A stretch of DNA of 35,887 nt, from assembly GCF_016908495.1 (NCBI RefSeq), contig NZ_JAFBDZ010000011.1, positions 1-35,887 on the forward strand, written 5' to 3'. Numbering within the stretch: position 1 is the first letter of the stretch; every line of letters starts with the position of its first letter. Under the pieces are notes generated by a model, which saw nothing but the letters and a program-made list of their open reading frames with translations, was not told the DNA's origin and ran no database searches. This document shows positions 25,652 to 33,280 of the stretch, piece after piece. Origin of the DNA: Rossellomorea pakistanensis (GTDB lineage Bacteria > Bacillota > Bacilli > Bacillales > Bacillaceae_B). The position numbers were made by a program, and so were the translations under genes.

Positions 25652-26587
25652 CTATTCTTTACTATTTAACGCCTTAGTTAATGTTTCAATATTTTCATTC
25701 ATTAAGTCAAAATAATCTTTTTCTTCTTTCACTTCTTCCTCAGTCCGTACAGATAGGTTATGAAGGGGAAGTGCTTCTGCACCGATTTCCTTTTGGACTA
25801 CTTCAGTTAAACGTGATGAAATATTTTGTTCAAAAAGGATATACTGTACATCTTTTTGTTTTGCTGAGTCAATCAGATCCTTTAATTCTTGTTGAGATGG
25901 CTCATCAGAAGATGATATTCCTGCTATCGAAGTTTGCTTAATGCCATATCGTTTTTCCCAATAGCTATAGGCAGCATGGGAAACGAAAATCTCATTTCGT
26001 TCCGCGTTTTCTACAACTTTTTTAAACTGCTGATCTAATTGATCTAAATCCGCTACGAGTTGATTGTAGTTTTTCTTTAATTCTTCCTTATGCTTAGGAA
26101 GTTTTTCTGCAAGTTCTTCATATACTTTATGTGCCAATTCCTTAGAATAAATGGGGTCAAGCCATACATGTGGATCAAGATCATGATGGTGGGCCTCCTC
26201 TGAATGATCATTCTCATGCACATGACTTTCTTCCTCAAGAGCCAATCCTTCTGCAGTGGCTATCATTGTAACATTTTCGTTTTTAAGAATGTCTTCAGCT
26301 TTGTTGACAAATCCTTCAAGACCAAGACCAATATAAAGAAAGAGGTCTGCATCTGCTAAGTCCATCATATCCTTCTGTGAGGGTTCAAATGTGTGTTCAT
26401 CTGCTCCAGGTGGATAGATGGAATGGACATCAACATGGTCACCACCGATTTTTTTAGCAAAGTCCTCAAGTGGATAAACCGTTGTATAAACGGTAAAGGA
26501 TTCATCATTATTTTTATCCTGATTATCGGTACATGCAGCCAATAGTAATATTGTAGCGATAATAAAAAGCCCTTTAATAATTTTCAA
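25652..26587 (-). CDS. znuA: Zinc ABC transporter substrate-binding lipoprotein (ZnuA/AdcA type)
   Basis: Extracellular, lipid-anchored metal-binding protein of the cluster 9 (ZnuA) family. About 311 residues from TTG at 26587, chosen because AGGGGT is 8 bases upstream; a longer frame begins at TTG 26596. The lipoprotein signal MKIIKGLFIIATILLLAAC puts the lipidated Cys at 19. Metal-site features are HTFEPSQKD, a His-rich loop (HVHENDHSEEAHHHD), HVWLDP, SHAAYSYW and EPSQQEL. The His-rich loop and upstream Zur-like site point to zinc rather than manganese. No permease or ATPase gene is adjacent, so transport partners must be elsewhere. Confidence 0.9.
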   Translation of the reverse strand: MKIIKGLFIIATILLLAACTDNQDKNNDESFTVYTTVYPLEDFAKKIGGDHVDVHSIYPPGADEHTFEPSQKDMMDLADADLFLYIGLGLEGFVNKAEDILKNENVTMIATAEGLALEEESHVHENDHSEEAHHHDLDPHVWLDPIYSKELAHKVYEELAEKLPKHKEELKKNYNQLVADLDQLDQQFKKVVENAERNEIFVSHAAYSYWEKRYGIKQTSIAGISSSDEPSQQELKDLIDSAKQKDVQYILFEQNISSRLTEVVQKEIGAEALPLHNLSVRTEEEVKEEKDYFDLMNENIETLTKALNSKE

Positions 26588-26620
26588 TATTAGCAACCCC
26601 TAAACTATCAATCTATTTGA

Positions 26621-26640
26621 AAATGTAATCATTACGATTT
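26621..26640 (-). promoter_or_regulatory. Zur-box-like operator
   Basis: On the minus strand AAATCGTAAT-G-ATTACATTT. The left half matches the Bacillus Zur box (AAATCGTAATNATTACGATTT) perfectly and the right half keeps ATTAC. It lies just downstream of the predicted -10, where a bound repressor would block transcription. Confidence 0.8.
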
Positions 26641-26655
26641 GAAAGAACAAAGGAT

Positions 26656-26684
26656 ATTTTACTATCTATGAAGAATAAAATCAA
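26656..26684 (-). promoter_or_regulatory. Sigma-A-type promoter of the znuA-like gene
   Basis: Minus strand -35 TTGATT (26679-26684), a 17-base spacer, -10 TAAAAT (26656-26661). The start would be near 26649, putting the Zur-like box at about +9 to +28. Confidence 0.65.
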
Positions 26685-26818
26685 GAATGAATAAAACGAT
26701 TCAGAATCTGAAAAGATGAAGCCGAAGAAATGGTAGGGAAAAGAAGCTTTGATCGAATCAACATATTCCTTCGAGGTCTATAGCAATATTAACGTCGCCA
26801 TTATCGAGTGAAGCACCG

Positions 26819-27058
26819 TCATGAATCTGGGTTTCTAGATGATGATTTTTCTGGGACGTGATCAATCCCACCAGGATGAAAAGGGTGGCATTTACTTATT
26901 CTTTTTATTGTAAGCCATCCACCTTTAAGAGCTCCATAGCGCTTGATGGCTTCCATACCATAATGAGAACATGTTGGATAAAATCTGCAAGTTGGAGGCT
27001 TTATTGGGGAAATAACGACTTGATAAAAACGAATAATAAGCAAAAATACCTTTTTCAT
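26819..27058 (-). CDS. yidD: Membrane protein insertion efficiency factor YidD
   Basis: 79-residue YidD-family protein (B. subtilis YtjA), a small amphipathic membrane-associated protein thought to help YidC-dependent membrane insertion. Start ATG at 27058, with GGGAGGC 7 bases upstream; the frame continues 20 codons further without a better site. Hallmarks: [12 protein letters not shown], then [34 protein letters not shown] with conserved cysteines and DHVP. Confidence 0.94.
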   Translation of the reverse strand: MKKVFLLIIRFYQVVISPIKPPTCRFYPTCSHYGMEAIKRYGALKGGWLTIKRISKCHPFHPGGIDHVPEKSSSRNPDS

Positions 27059-27254
27059 AGCTGTAGCCTCCCTAAATAATATAAATTCAATATAGCATGT
27101 ACGATTTTTATTGTGCAAATGGTTTCGCTTAAGTATTTAGAAGGTATAAATATATAAATAAACACTGTAGAAATCATTATTCATATTAATTTGATGAAAT
27201 AACTCGGGATTTGATGTATACTATAAATATAATACTTTTTAGGAGTGATTTTTA

Positions 27255-27728
27255 ATGCCTTCAGTTGAAAGCTTTGAATTAGATCATAATGCAGTTAAAG
27301 CTCCTTACGTTAGACATTGTGGAGTTCATCATATAGGTAGCGATGGAGTTGTAAATAAGTATGACATCCGTTTTTGCCAACCAAACAAGCAAGCAATGAA
27401 ACCAGATTCAATTCACACATTAGAACATCTACTTGCTTTTACGATTCGTAAATATGCGGAGGAGTATGATCATTTTGATATTATTGATATTTCTCCAATG
27501 GGCTGCCAAACAGGATATTATCTTGTCGTAAGCGGTACTCCAGAAGTGGAGGAAATTATTGATCTTCTGAATAATACGATGAAAGAAGCAGTCGAAATTA
27601 CTGAAATTCCTGCTGCAAATGAAAAGCAATGTGGTCAAGCGAAGCTACATGATTTAGAGGGTGCCAAACGATTTATGCGTTACTGGTTAAGTCAGAGCAA
27701 AGAAGACTTGAAGCAGGTTTTTGCATAG
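27255..27728 (+). CDS. luxS: S-ribosylhomocysteine lyase LuxS
   Basis: Cleaves S-ribosylhomocysteine to homocysteine and DPD, the precursor of autoinducer 2, as part of the activated methyl cycle. 157 residues, full length. The metal site HTLEH has H54 and H58, with the third ligand Cys in EKQCGQAK; the catalytic Cys is in [10 protein letters not shown]. Start ATG at 27255 with AGGAGTGA 6 bases upstream. It is transcribed alone: yidD is divergent and a terminator-like hairpin follows. Confidence 0.98.
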   Translation: MPSVESFELDHNAVKAPYVRHCGVHHIGSDGVVNKYDIRFCQPNKQAMKPDSIHTLEHLLAFTIRKYAEEYDHFDIIDISPMGCQTGYYLVVSGTPEVEEIIDLLNNTMKEAVEITEIPAANEKQCGQAKLHDLEGAKRFMRYWLSQSKEDLKQVFA

Positions 27729-27796
27729 GAAAACAAAGGTTTTTCCTAATATAATGGGTTAACATTAAAGTGGCAACAATATAATATCCATTCAAT

Positions 27797-27838
27797 GCAC
27801 AGGAGTTTTCATATCAGGAAGCTTCTGTGTATTTTTTA
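27797..27838 (+). terminator. Terminator of luxS
   Basis: Imperfect stem CACAGGAGTTTTC / GGAAGCTTCTGTG with G-T pairs and a 6-base loop, followed by TATTTTTTATT. It lies about 70 bases past the luxS stop. Confidence 0.75.
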
Positions 27839-28006
27839 TTGCTACGATTCTTATTTTGTAGCGGTTGAGAAATGGTTTTGAAAGCCCTGAGATTGAGCAA
27901 CAGGAGTATCAATAGAGGGGGGAGTATTGAAAAGCTGAAAAAGAAAAAATGGGCACATTAAAAGAATTGAATGTTGTCATGAAAAGCTGCGAAAGGAAAG
28001 ATGATA

Positions 28007-28140
28007 GCAAAAAAAGAGCCGGAAGAAGCCGTGAAATTACGAAGAAGAAAAAATGACGGCAAAAAAGAGCCGGAAGAAGCCATGAAATTGCCAAGAAGAA
28101 AAAGTGACTACATGAAAAAAGCCGAAAGGAGACGTGAAAC
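28007..28140 (+). repeat. Tandem repeat of about 52 bases, two good units plus a degenerate third
   Basis: Unit 1 starts at 28007 and unit 2 at 28059. Both begin GCAAAAAA(A)GAGCCGGAAG, continue AAGCC(G/A)TGAAATT and end GAAGAAAAA(A/G)TGAC. The third part (28111-28140, CATGAAAAAAGCCGAAAGGA) resembles the flank before unit 1 (27979-28000), so the array may once have been longer. Confidence 0.85.
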
Positions 28141-28221
28141 AGACCTAATGCTGGTAATAGACATCAAATGATGTATGGTTTATCTAAGTCCAACGCCTAT
28201 CTCCTCGAGACATAAGCCAAA

Positions 28222-28252
28222 CCCCAAAGGGAAGGCATCTTCTCCTTTGGGG
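28222..28252. terminator. Hairpin past ytzI-like gene
   Basis: Perfect 9-base arms CCCCAAAGG / CCTTTGGGG around a 13-base loop. No clear T run on either side, so a terminator role (for the minus-strand gene ending at 28294) is tentative. Confidence 0.5.
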
Positions 28253-28293
28253 CTCATTTGCTTGTCAGACCTGTTCGAGGCGCTTCGCTTTTC

Positions 28294-28497
28294 TTATTTG
28301 TCGTCCTCTGGGCTTTCGTCCTCTTTTACTAGAGGATTCCCAGTGCTATTTTCATCCCTTTTTAAATGGGGGTTGTTTTCAATAGGGTCGACTTTGTGTT
28401 TAACCGTGTAGGCTTTAGAGGTCGTGACGACAGCCAGGATTAACACAATGAACACGATTACGATTGATACAATTAAAGAGATCGTAAATGCCATCAT
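28294..28497 (-). CDS. ytzI: Small membrane protein, YtzI-like
   Basis: 66 or 67 residues: one N-terminal hydrophobic helix (about residues 3-25, ISLIVSIVIVFIVLILAVV), then TTSKAYTVKHKVDP and an acidic, soluble tail. This matches my memory of the Bacillus YtzI family, which lies in the same luxS-ytk neighbourhood. Starts are adjacent ATGs at 28497 and 28494; the second has the better 8-base spacing from AGGAGG. Function unknown. Confidence 0.78.
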   Translation of the reverse strand: MMAFTISLIVSIVIVFIVLILAVVTTSKAYTVKHKVDPIENNPHLKRDENSTGNPLVKEDESPEDDK

Positions 28498-28602
28498 AAA
28501 CCCCTCCTCTCAAAGTTTATTATCACTTCTTCAAAGGTTTTGGTCAAACCTTTAAATGGAGAAGAGAAATGAATTCTGACTCTATTCTTAGGCATCTATA
28601 TA

Positions 28603-28851
28603 TTAGTGTATGTTTTTATCACCAGAAGATATAATCGATCTTTCATCGGAAGTCAGTTTTTCCTTCAAGGTCTCAAATATGTATAGCCGGATAAAGTAGT
28701 GTAATTCATCGGTGTCCATCTCCTCTATAATCGCCATTAATTCATCTCGTGTCGTTTCTTCTAGGATGCTTAAAGCAATCATATCAAGGTCTTCATCAGT
28801 TCCTCTAATTCTCCCACGATAAATTTCATAGAGTTCTTCAACTAATTTCAT
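28603..28851 (-). CDS. Small acidic conserved Bacillus protein of unknown function
   Basis: 82 residues, soluble and strongly acidic in the middle (EETTRDELMAIIEEMDTDEL), predicted all-helical, no cysteines or membrane segment. An excellent ribosome-binding site, GGAGGTG, 7 bases before ATG at 28851 supports expression. It resembles a family of small uncharacterised Bacillus proteins (possibly DUF6154), but I am not certain of that assignment. Same strand as the ytzI-like gene, 106 bases upstream of it. Confidence 0.8.
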   Translation of the reverse strand: MKLVEELYEIYRGRIRGTDEDLDMIALSILEETTRDELMAIIEEMDTDELHYFIRLYIFETLKEKLTSDERSIISSGDKNIH

Positions 28852-29012
28852 TTTTTTACACCTCCATATAGTTATATTTATATATTTTCTGTGTTGCTAT
28901 GAACAATACGCTTTGTTTTTCATATTATGGCTTAAGTAGGACAACATTTATATTTTTTTACTTACCCTTCTGATAGGACGTTAATCCCCATTTTTAGTAG
29001 GAGGAAAAAATT

Positions 29013-29411
29013 TTGACTAAATTCGTTATCCCTTTCGGTTCGATTCTTGCGTCTCTCACCTCTAGTTTATTTGGCGGCATTACATCGCTATTAAGTATTT
29101 TAGTCATTGCTGTTATAGTTGATTATTTCACAGGTCTGATTGCCAGTGGTATTCAAGGGAAATTGTCTAGTAAGGCCGGTTTAAAAGGAATCGGTCGTAA
29201 AGTTCTTATTTTTAGTCTAGTTGCTGTTGCCCACCTTATTGATACTATACTTGGAAATCAGCATTTTATTCGGGATGCAACGATTATTTTTTATATTTCC
29301 AATGAGTTTTTATCGATCATTGAGAATGCAGGGAGAGCAGGAGTACCCATTCCGGATTTCATTAGACAAGCTATAAAGTCTTTAAAAAACCATTTGCCTA
29401 AAGGAAAATAA
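29013..29411 (+). CDS. ytkC: Holin-like membrane protein (phage holin 4 family, YtkC type)
   Basis: 132 residues with about three hydrophobic segments: FGSILASLTSSLFGGITSLL, the next helix ILVIAVIVDYFTGLIASG, then KVLIFSLVAVAHLIDTILG. The VDYFTGLIASG...KAGLKGIGRK pattern is that of the Bacteriophage_holin_4/TcdE-like family. TTG at 29013 is the start, 8 bases after AGGAGG. There is no endolysin or other phage gene next to it, and this locus carries ytkC in B. subtilis, so it is a resident chromosomal gene rather than prophage. Its role, perhaps in autolysis or secretion, is unproven. Confidence 0.85.
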   Translation: MTKFVIPFGSILASLTSSLFGGITSLLSILVIAVIVDYFTGLIASGIQGKLSSKAGLKGIGRKVLIFSLVAVAHLIDTILGNQHFIRDATIIFYISNEFLSIIENAGRAGVPIPDFIRQAIKSLKNHLPKGK

Positions 29412-29472
29412 GTGTATAAGAAATCTTCTTTTGTGGAAAAAGATAGGTAAGTAATCAAAAGGGGTTGCAGGT

Positions 29473-29811
29473 ATGAGCGAAATAAAAAACACTTATTATA
29501 TTCAAATGGCTACAGGTGAAATATCAAGAAGTTCAACAGATTCACCTTGGAACTTTAAGATTGAGGCTACAGATGAAGAAATAACAGCAATGAGAGAGAT
29601 CTTTGACAATAATCATTCTACTGATTGGCAAGGCTTTTACCGTGCACATGTTCCTTATGTTCAATACCATTATGATCGTGAGAATGATGATTATGATGAT
29701 AACCTGAGAAAAGCATATAAAATGATTCATGAGCTTGGTGACGATGATGCCAAACAACATATTGAAAGCATGGGTATTTTAAATCCAGATGGTCCAAAAG
29801 ATCATTTGTAG
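29473..29811 (+). CDS. Conserved Bacillus protein of unknown function
   Basis: 112 residues, acidic, soluble, no signal peptide or membrane segment. N-terminus MSEIKNTYYIQMATGEISRS; central region rich in His, Tyr and Asp (YHYDRENDDYDDN); C-terminus ESMGILNPDGPKDHL. Start ATG at 29473 behind AGGGG. It follows the holin-like gene by 61 bases on the same strand. Similar short proteins occur in other bacilli, but I know of no established function. Confidence 0.8.
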   Translation: MSEIKNTYYIQMATGEISRSSTDSPWNFKIEATDEEITAMREIFDNNHSTDWQGFYRAHVPYVQYHYDRENDDYDDNLRKAYKMIHELGDDDAKQHIESMGILNPDGPKDHL

Positions 29812-29830
29812 TTAAAAGTAATCTTACAAA

Positions 29831-29857
29831 CAGGGTTGGCCATATTGGTCAACCCTG
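29831..29857. terminator. Hairpin between convergent genes
   Basis: CAGGGTTG-GCC / GGT-CAACCCTG with a 4-6 base loop, placed between a plus-strand stop (29811) and a minus-strand stop (29873). T runs are poor on both sides, so it may work as a weak bidirectional terminator. Confidence 0.65.
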
Positions 29858-29872
29858 CTTAGTATGTTGATA

Positions 29873-30763
29873 TTATAAAGATACTTCTTCGGCTGTTTCT
29901 ACTACTTCTTTAGGAACTGTGATGGCTTCAATTTCATTATAATCACTATATGTTCCACTCATTTCAGTTTGTGTTTTCATTTCTTTTCCTTCTTCCACCT
30001 TAATCGTCATATTAACGGTGGAGTTTAACTTCGTTGTGTAAAAAGTTTCTTTATCTATATAGATTTCATATTTAACTTCATCATAGCTCATATTATTCAT
30101 AGCTTCTTCTGGAAGCATCTCAGGCATGATTTCTTTCATTTGTTTTTGTAAGAAATCCTGAAACTTCTCGCCATTTGCAGTCAGTTTAAGGATAAAATGC
30201 TTGTCATCTTGTTCAAATTTAAAATCCTCCATAAACTGTTGTAGATCTTTTAATTGCTTAGAAGGATCTGTCTGTGCATTTGACATTTGAACAATTTGAT
30301 CAGAAAGTTCTTTCGGCATTTTCATCCATTTATTTTGAGAAGAATCTTTCATGTAAAATCCATCTTTTGTTAAGTAGCTATCCATTGTCATATCTTGCAT
30401 TGGAGCTTCTGCTGCATCACCCTCCATCGTCATTTTCATCGTTTGATGAAGAGCGAGTGGTTCCATTACGATGCTCGATGTAACATCAGAATTGATTTTC
30501 ATTTCTCCTTCTTCACCAGGCATTGTCATCGTTTGATTTAACGTCATATTAGATTTGAGACTAGTGATTTCTTGAGAAGCTTTATTCGTTTTTTCGAACA
30601 CTTCTTCTAAAGTAAGGTTACTTTTACTTTCTTCTGTACTCTTTTTAGATTCATTTGCATTTTCTTTATTTCCTTCTTCATTTACTGGATCTGCTGTTTG
30701 GTTACATGCAGCAAGAAATACTACCAAAATAAATGAAAGAAGAATGGACCAAGATTTTTTCAT
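29873..30763 (-). CDS. Lipoprotein of the DUF6612/LolA-like type
   Basis: 296 residues from ATG at 30763, preceded by GGGAGTG; the frame runs 20 codons further upstream without such a site. The signal peptide MKKSWSILLSFILVVFLAAC gives lipidation at C20, followed by an acidic Asn/Ser/Lys linker (about 23-50). The rest is a beta-strand-rich domain with repeated Met residues (MTLNQTMTMPGEEGEMK) and IYIDKETFYTTKLN, which resembles LolA/LppX-like lipoprotein folds. It is probably membrane-anchored outside the cell. The family assignment is from general resemblance. Confidence 0.82.
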   Translation of the reverse strand: MKKSWSILLSFILVVFLAACNQTADPVNEEGNKENANESKKSTEESKSNLTLEEVFEKTNKASQEITSLKSNMTLNQTMTMPGEEGEMKINSDVTSSIVMEPLALHQTMKMTMEGDAAEAPMQDMTMDSYLTKDGFYMKDSSQNKWMKMPKELSDQIVQMSNAQTDPSKQLKDLQQFMEDFKFEQDDKHFILKLTANGEKFQDFLQKQMKEIMPEMLPEEAMNNMSYDEVKYEIYIDKETFYTTKLNSTVNMTIKVEEGKEMKTQTEMSGTYSDYNEIEAITVPKEVVETAEEVSL

Positions 30764-30929
30764 ACCAACACTCCCTAATTGATTATTCACTTTATTTACG
30801 TACCGATTTGTTAAAAGTTTCAAAATGATATAAATCGAGACTAATGACCTAGGATGGTTGATAAGTGAAATTTAAATGAGCCTATATGTATAATGGAAAC
30901 ATGATTTGCTTAAGGGATGGTGTTTAGAC

Positions 30930-31415
30930 TTGATAAACTTCATTGATAAAAATGGATTATTGGTTAATCTTAGCTTTGAAAAGAATGTATTTCCGGAAAA
31001 ATCCAAGCATGTTTTCATTATAACGAGATGGCAAGATCAGTGGCTGTTAACGAAACATAAGAGCAGAGGTTTAGAATTTCCAGGAGGTAAGCGGGAGGAC
31101 GGTGAGTCGTTAGAAGAGGCTGCGAAAAGAGAAGTATTTGAAGAAACAGGAGGGATTGTTTCAAAGCTTTTTTATATTGGACAATATCAAGTCATGGATG
31201 AAGTTCCTTTTGTTAAAACGATTTACTTTGCTGATATTGAATCGATAGAAAGAAAAAGTGATTATTTAGAAACGGAAGGACCTGTTTTATTTAATGGTGA
31301 AATTCGCCATGTTCAGAACGATTCAGCCTTTAGTTTTATTATGAAAGATGAAGTAGTGAAACAAGCAATAGATTACCTATTTGATAAAAGCGTAGTAAAA
31401 ACAAATCAGGAATGA
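30930..31415 (+). CDS. ytkD: Nudix hydrolase YtkD / RNA pyrophosphohydrolase RppH type
   Basis: About 161 residues with a complete Nudix box, GGKREDGESLEEAAKREVFEETGGI (shown here only as the defining pattern Gx5Ex7REVxEETxGI). Close similarity to B. subtilis YtkD, which degrades 8-oxo-dGTP and has been identified as the mRNA 5'-pyrophosphohydrolase RppH. Other shared blocks: KHVFIITRW, WLLTKHKSRGLEFPGG, YFADIE, ETEGPVLF and FSFIMKD. TTG at 30930 is the likely start, 7 bases after GGGATGGTG; the open frame begins at another TTG at 30906. The stop codon lies inside the shared terminator stem. Confidence 0.93.
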   Translation: MINFIDKNGLLVNLSFEKNVFPEKSKHVFIITRWQDQWLLTKHKSRGLEFPGGKREDGESLEEAAKREVFEETGGIVSKLFYIGQYQVMDEVPFVKTIYFADIESIERKSDYLETEGPVLFNGEIRHVQNDSAFSFIMKDEVVKQAIDYLFDKSVVKTNQE

Positions 31416-31439
31416 CCAATTTTTTGGTCATTCCTGATT
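31404..31439. terminator. Bidirectional terminator between ytkD and ytlD
   Basis: Perfect 16-base arms AATCAGGAATGACCAA (31404-31419) and TTGGTCATTCCTGATT (31424-31439) with a 4-base TTTT loop. It overlaps both convergent stop codons (TGA of ytkD at 31413-31415 and TAA of ytlD at 31438-31440), so one structure is shared by both genes. Confidence 0.88.
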
Positions 31440-32229
31440 ATTCTTTTATAAGTTTACTCTCAATAAACTCGACAACCTTATACATAATGGTGGCAAATAT
31501 AGCAATGACGAGAAGAGAGAGAAGTACTAATGTAAAGTTAAACACTTGGAATCCATAGATAATCATATAGCCTAATCCTTTTGCAGAAACGAGAAACTCT
31601 CCTACAATGACCCCGACCCAAGATAAACCAACATTGACCTTTAACGTAGAGATGATGGTTGGAAAGGATGCAGGCAAAATGGCTTCTTTAAATTTTTGTG
31701 ACCTAGTTGCTCCAAAGGTACTCATGACCTTTAAATAGTTTTGGTCTACTTCGCGAAAAGAAGTATAAACTACGATCGTCGTGATAATGACAGAAATAAT
31801 CGTCCCCATAGCAATAATGGATGTAAGTCCCGGTCCTAAAGCGACAATTAAAATGGGACCTAAGGCGACCTTCGGCATGGCATTTAAAATCACAAGATAG
31901 GGGTCTAAAACTTTTGAAAGAAAGGGAGACCACCACAGTATAGCGGCTAGTACTGTACCAAGGAGTGTACCAAGAATAAACCCAGCTACCGTTTCACCTA
32001 GTGTTACACTTAAATTCATTAGTAAACTTCCGTCTCCTAATTTCTCGAACAAAAGATTCCATATTTTTGAGGGGGAACTAAAGATTAAAGGATCGATCCA
32101 TTTTGCCCTACTAGCCACTTCCCAAAGGCTAAAAAAAGCAATGAAAATAATGATTTGGTAAAATCGCACAAGCTTCTTTTCTTTTTTAATTCCATCTAAA
32201 AACTGTTGATGAAGAAGTTTAGTATTCAT
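31438..32229 (-). CDS. ytlD: ABC transporter permease, SsuC/TauC/ThiX type (YtlD)
   Basis: 263 residues from ATG at 32229, which overlaps the end of ytlC by 11 bases; the frame is open for 26 more codons inside ytlC but those are unlikely to be translated. About six membrane helices. The cytoplasmic EAA loop reads [21 protein letters not shown], followed by [12 protein letters not shown], the site that contacts the ATPase. It belongs to the nitrate/taurine/sulfonate/thiamine-precursor permease family. The upstream AAGGAG is 20 bases away, so translation is probably coupled to ytlC. Confidence 0.93.
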   Translation of the reverse strand: MNTKLLHQQFLDGIKKEKKLVRFYQIIIFIAFFSLWEVASRAKWIDPLIFSSPSKIWNLLFEKLGDGSLLMNLSVTLGETVAGFILGTLLGTVLAAILWWSPFLSKVLDPYLVILNAMPKVALGPILIVALGPGLTSIIAMGTIISVIITTIVVYTSFREVDQNYLKVMSTFGATRSQKFKEAILPASFPTIISTLKVNVGLSWVGVIVGEFLVSAKGLGYMIIYGFQVFNFTLVLLSLLVIAIFATIMYKVVEFIESKLIKE

Positions 32230-32998
32230 TTTGGGTTTCAAATTTTTCAAACTCCTTCCATAGCTGTTGAAACAATTGCGAGTATAGGGGATGATTTCTT
32301 GCTTCAAAAGGATTTAAGGATCTTAATTCATCTGGTACATTTAAGATTTGGTGGATACGTCCTGGATTCGCGGAAAATAATATAATTCGATCACTCATGG
32401 CAATTGCTTCTCCAATGTCATGTGTGACGAGAACAGCTGTTTTTCCAAACGATTTTAATGTCTGAAAAACAAGATCCTCTAATTTTAGTTTCGTTTGAAA
32501 ATCTAATGCAGAAAAGGGTTCATCAAGCAAAAGAAGCTTTGGATCGACGGCCAATGTTCTTACGAGTGCGGCCCTTTGTCTCATTCCTCCTGACAATTGT
32601 GAAGGTAACTGTTTTTCCACACCTTTTAATCCGATATCATGTAATAGCTTGATCGTTTGTTGCTGTTTCTTAGCTGTTAATTGTTTAAGAATCTTTAAAC
32701 CAAGCAAAATATTTTCTTCAATCGTCTTCCAAGGAAATAAGTAATCTTGTTGTAGCATATAGCCAGTTATTTGCTTCTTCGATTTTTGAGGTTGACCTTG
32801 TATGAGAATTTCTCCAGCGGTAGGTTTGAATAGGCCAGCAATAATGGAGAGTAAGGTCGTTTTTCCACACCCACTTGGGCCAAGAAAAGAAATGAATTCT
32901 CCTTCTTTGACGTCAAAGGAAATATCTTCTAACGCGGTAGTAGCGTCCTGTGGAGTAAAGTAAGTATGTGAAATCTCTCTTATTTCTAAAAAGCTCAT
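32219..32998 (-). CDS. ytlC: ABC transporter ATP-binding protein (YtlC)
   Basis: 259 residues with all ATPase motifs: Walker [10 protein letters not shown] (40-48), Q-loop [10 protein letters not shown], signature LSGGMRQR, Walker [14 protein letters not shown] and H-loop VTHDIGEA. The sequence is of the SsuB/TauB/NrtD subgroup. Start ATG at 32998, with GAGGAG about 11 bases upstream. It energises YtlD; a 283-base gap that includes a hairpin separates it from the binding-protein gene ytlA on the same strand. Confidence 0.95.
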   Translation of the reverse strand: MSFLEIREISHTYFTPQDATTALEDISFDVKEGEFISFLGPSGCGKTTLLSIIAGLFKPTAGEILIQGQPQKSKKQITGYMLQQDYLFPWKTIEENILLGLKILKQLTAKKQQQTIKLLHDIGLKGVEKQLPSQLSGGMRQRAALVRTLAVDPKLLLLDEPFSALDFQTKLKLEDLVFQTLKSFGKTAVLVTHDIGEAIAMSDRIILFSANPGRIHQILNVPDELRSLNPFEARNHPLYSQLFQQLWKEFEKFETQNEY

Positions 32999-33195
32999 GA
33001 TTTCTAAGACTCCTCTCTTTTAAAAAGGCTGTTTTCGCATAGATTGTTGTTTTTCAAACAAGAATAGAAGCCCGTAAATGATTAAGGATTCGGGGCATCT
33101 TTTCGTCAAAGAAATAAATATTAAATTATTTAAGATGGTAATAATTATCAAAATAAACAAAGTTTAGGGAAGAGCCTGTAAAAATGACGAAAGAA

Positions 33196-33271
33196 AGGAT
33201 GATTCATGAAGTATCGTCCTATTTCTCTTGAGTGAGAGGAATAAGGCAAAACTGGTCAATGAAATCATCCT
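33196..33271 (-). terminator. Nested hairpin between ytlA and ytlC
   Basis: Outer arms AGGATGATTCAT (33196-33207) and ATGAAATCATCCT (33259-33271). Inside them CCTATTTCTCT and AGAGGAATAAGG can pair as well, giving a stacked structure of about 75 bases directly past the ytlA stop. It may be a terminator or attenuator that lowers ytlC-ytlD expression relative to ytlA. No clear T run follows. Confidence 0.5.
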
Positions 33272-33280
33272 GAAAGGAAA

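Larger units (their letters stand above)
26597..26818. other. Region between the znuA-like gene and yidD
   Basis: Contains the Zur-like operator and promoter of the znuA-like gene (26621-26684). Bases about 26700-26818 hold no gene or structure that I can support. Confidence 0.5.
27839..28293. other. Purine-rich non-coding stretch with tandem repeats
   Basis: 455 bases between convergent genes, without a supported gene. Bases 27930-28140 are strongly A/G rich and include the tandem repeat at 28007-28140. Every frame through the repeat is short or lacks a ribosome-binding site, and the minus-strand frame at 27909-28094 is low-complexity. A symmetric hairpin is at 28222-28252. Confidence 0.6.

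Noticed and set aside
27909..28094. 61-residue minus-strand frame over the purine-rich repeat
   Set aside because: Low-complexity Leu/Phe/Ser translation of the antisense of a tandem A/G repeat, without a ribosome-binding site.
29013..29411. Prophage or phage remnant around the holin-like gene
   Set aside because: No integrase, structural, lysis partner or attachment repeat nearby; the neighbours follow the conserved Bacillus ytk-luxS neighbourhood.
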